A stretch of DNA of 5,475 nt. It comes from Cyclobacteriaceae bacterium (lineage in GTDB: Bacteria > Bacteroidota > Bacteroidia > Cytophagales > Cyclobacteriaceae). This document shows, one piece after another, positions 5,458-5,475 of the stretch (positions are counted from its first letter, which is position 1; each line of letters opens with the position of its first letter). Below the pieces are notes generated by a model that worked only from the letters and a program-made list of their open reading frames with translations, was not told the origin of the DNA and did not search any database. The position numbers were made by a program, and so were the translations under genes. Location of the stretch: the NCBI GenBank assembly GCA_025358195.1, contig JANYKP010000255.1:1-5475 (forward strand). Direction: 5' to 3'.

Positions 5458-5475
5458 GTCAAATAAGAAGGTGGT
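5444..5475 (+). CDS. Possible start of a divergent gene, cut by the right edge
   Basis: An ATG at 5444 opens a frame reading MAKIVSNKKV that stays open to the window edge. The AT-rich, gene-free stretch to its left and the operator facing the operon fit a divergently transcribed neighbour, possibly the regulator, but ten codons show no domain. There is no Shine-Dalgarno sequence and no clear -7 box. Alternatively, a minus-strand gene could end here: one minus frame is open from the edge to a TGA near 5441. Product unknown. Confidence 0.35.
   Translation, partial: MAKIVSNKKV

Overview
The window holds a five-gene operon on the minus strand, running from about 5350 down to 90. It encodes the four enzymes that turn trans-4-hydroxy-L-proline into alpha-ketoglutarate, plus a small cupin of unknown role. 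In transcription order the genes are a DapA-fold deaminase (5339-4434), the cupin (4382-4023), an aldehyde dehydrogenase of the alpha-ketoglutarate-semialdehyde type (4004-2526), a 4-hydroxyproline 2-epimerase (2427-1423) and an FAD-dependent D-amino-acid (cis-4-hydroxy-D-proline) dehydrogenase (1340-90).

The likely flow is: the epimerase converts trans-4-hydroxy-L-proline to cis-4-hydroxy-D-proline; the flavoenzyme oxidises this to 1-pyrroline-4-hydroxy-2-carboxylate; the DapA-fold enzyme deaminates and dehydrates that to alpha-ketoglutarate semialdehyde; and the aldehyde dehydrogenase makes alpha-ketoglutarate for the TCA cycle. The individual families are called from catalytic motifs. The substrate assignment rests mainly on the four families occurring together.

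The source looks like a member of Bacteroidota. None of the gene starts has a clear Shine-Dalgarno sequence and several leaders are A-rich. The only good promoter match (TACCTTTG, minus strand, 5360-5353) fits the Bacteroidota -7 consensus TAnnTTTG. No genus can be named from the sequence.

Regulation is concentrated at 5340-5443. A tandem direct repeat of 15-16 bp with a 19-bp period sits 4 bp upstream of the -7 box, as expected for an AraC-type activator. A possible divergent gene begins at 5444 and runs off the right edge. At the left end a strong intrinsic terminator (55-84) points the other way and would end a plus-strand transcript entering from outside, so the operon ends in a convergent arrangement.

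The least expected feature is in the gene junctions. Three of the four internal junctions carry short degenerate tandem repeats with a period of exactly 7 bp, each with a different heptamer (CCAGNAN, AGTAGGC/GCCTACT, GATTACA). One supplies the stop codon of the aldehyde dehydrogenase gene, and another creates a false upstream start for the flavoenzyme gene.
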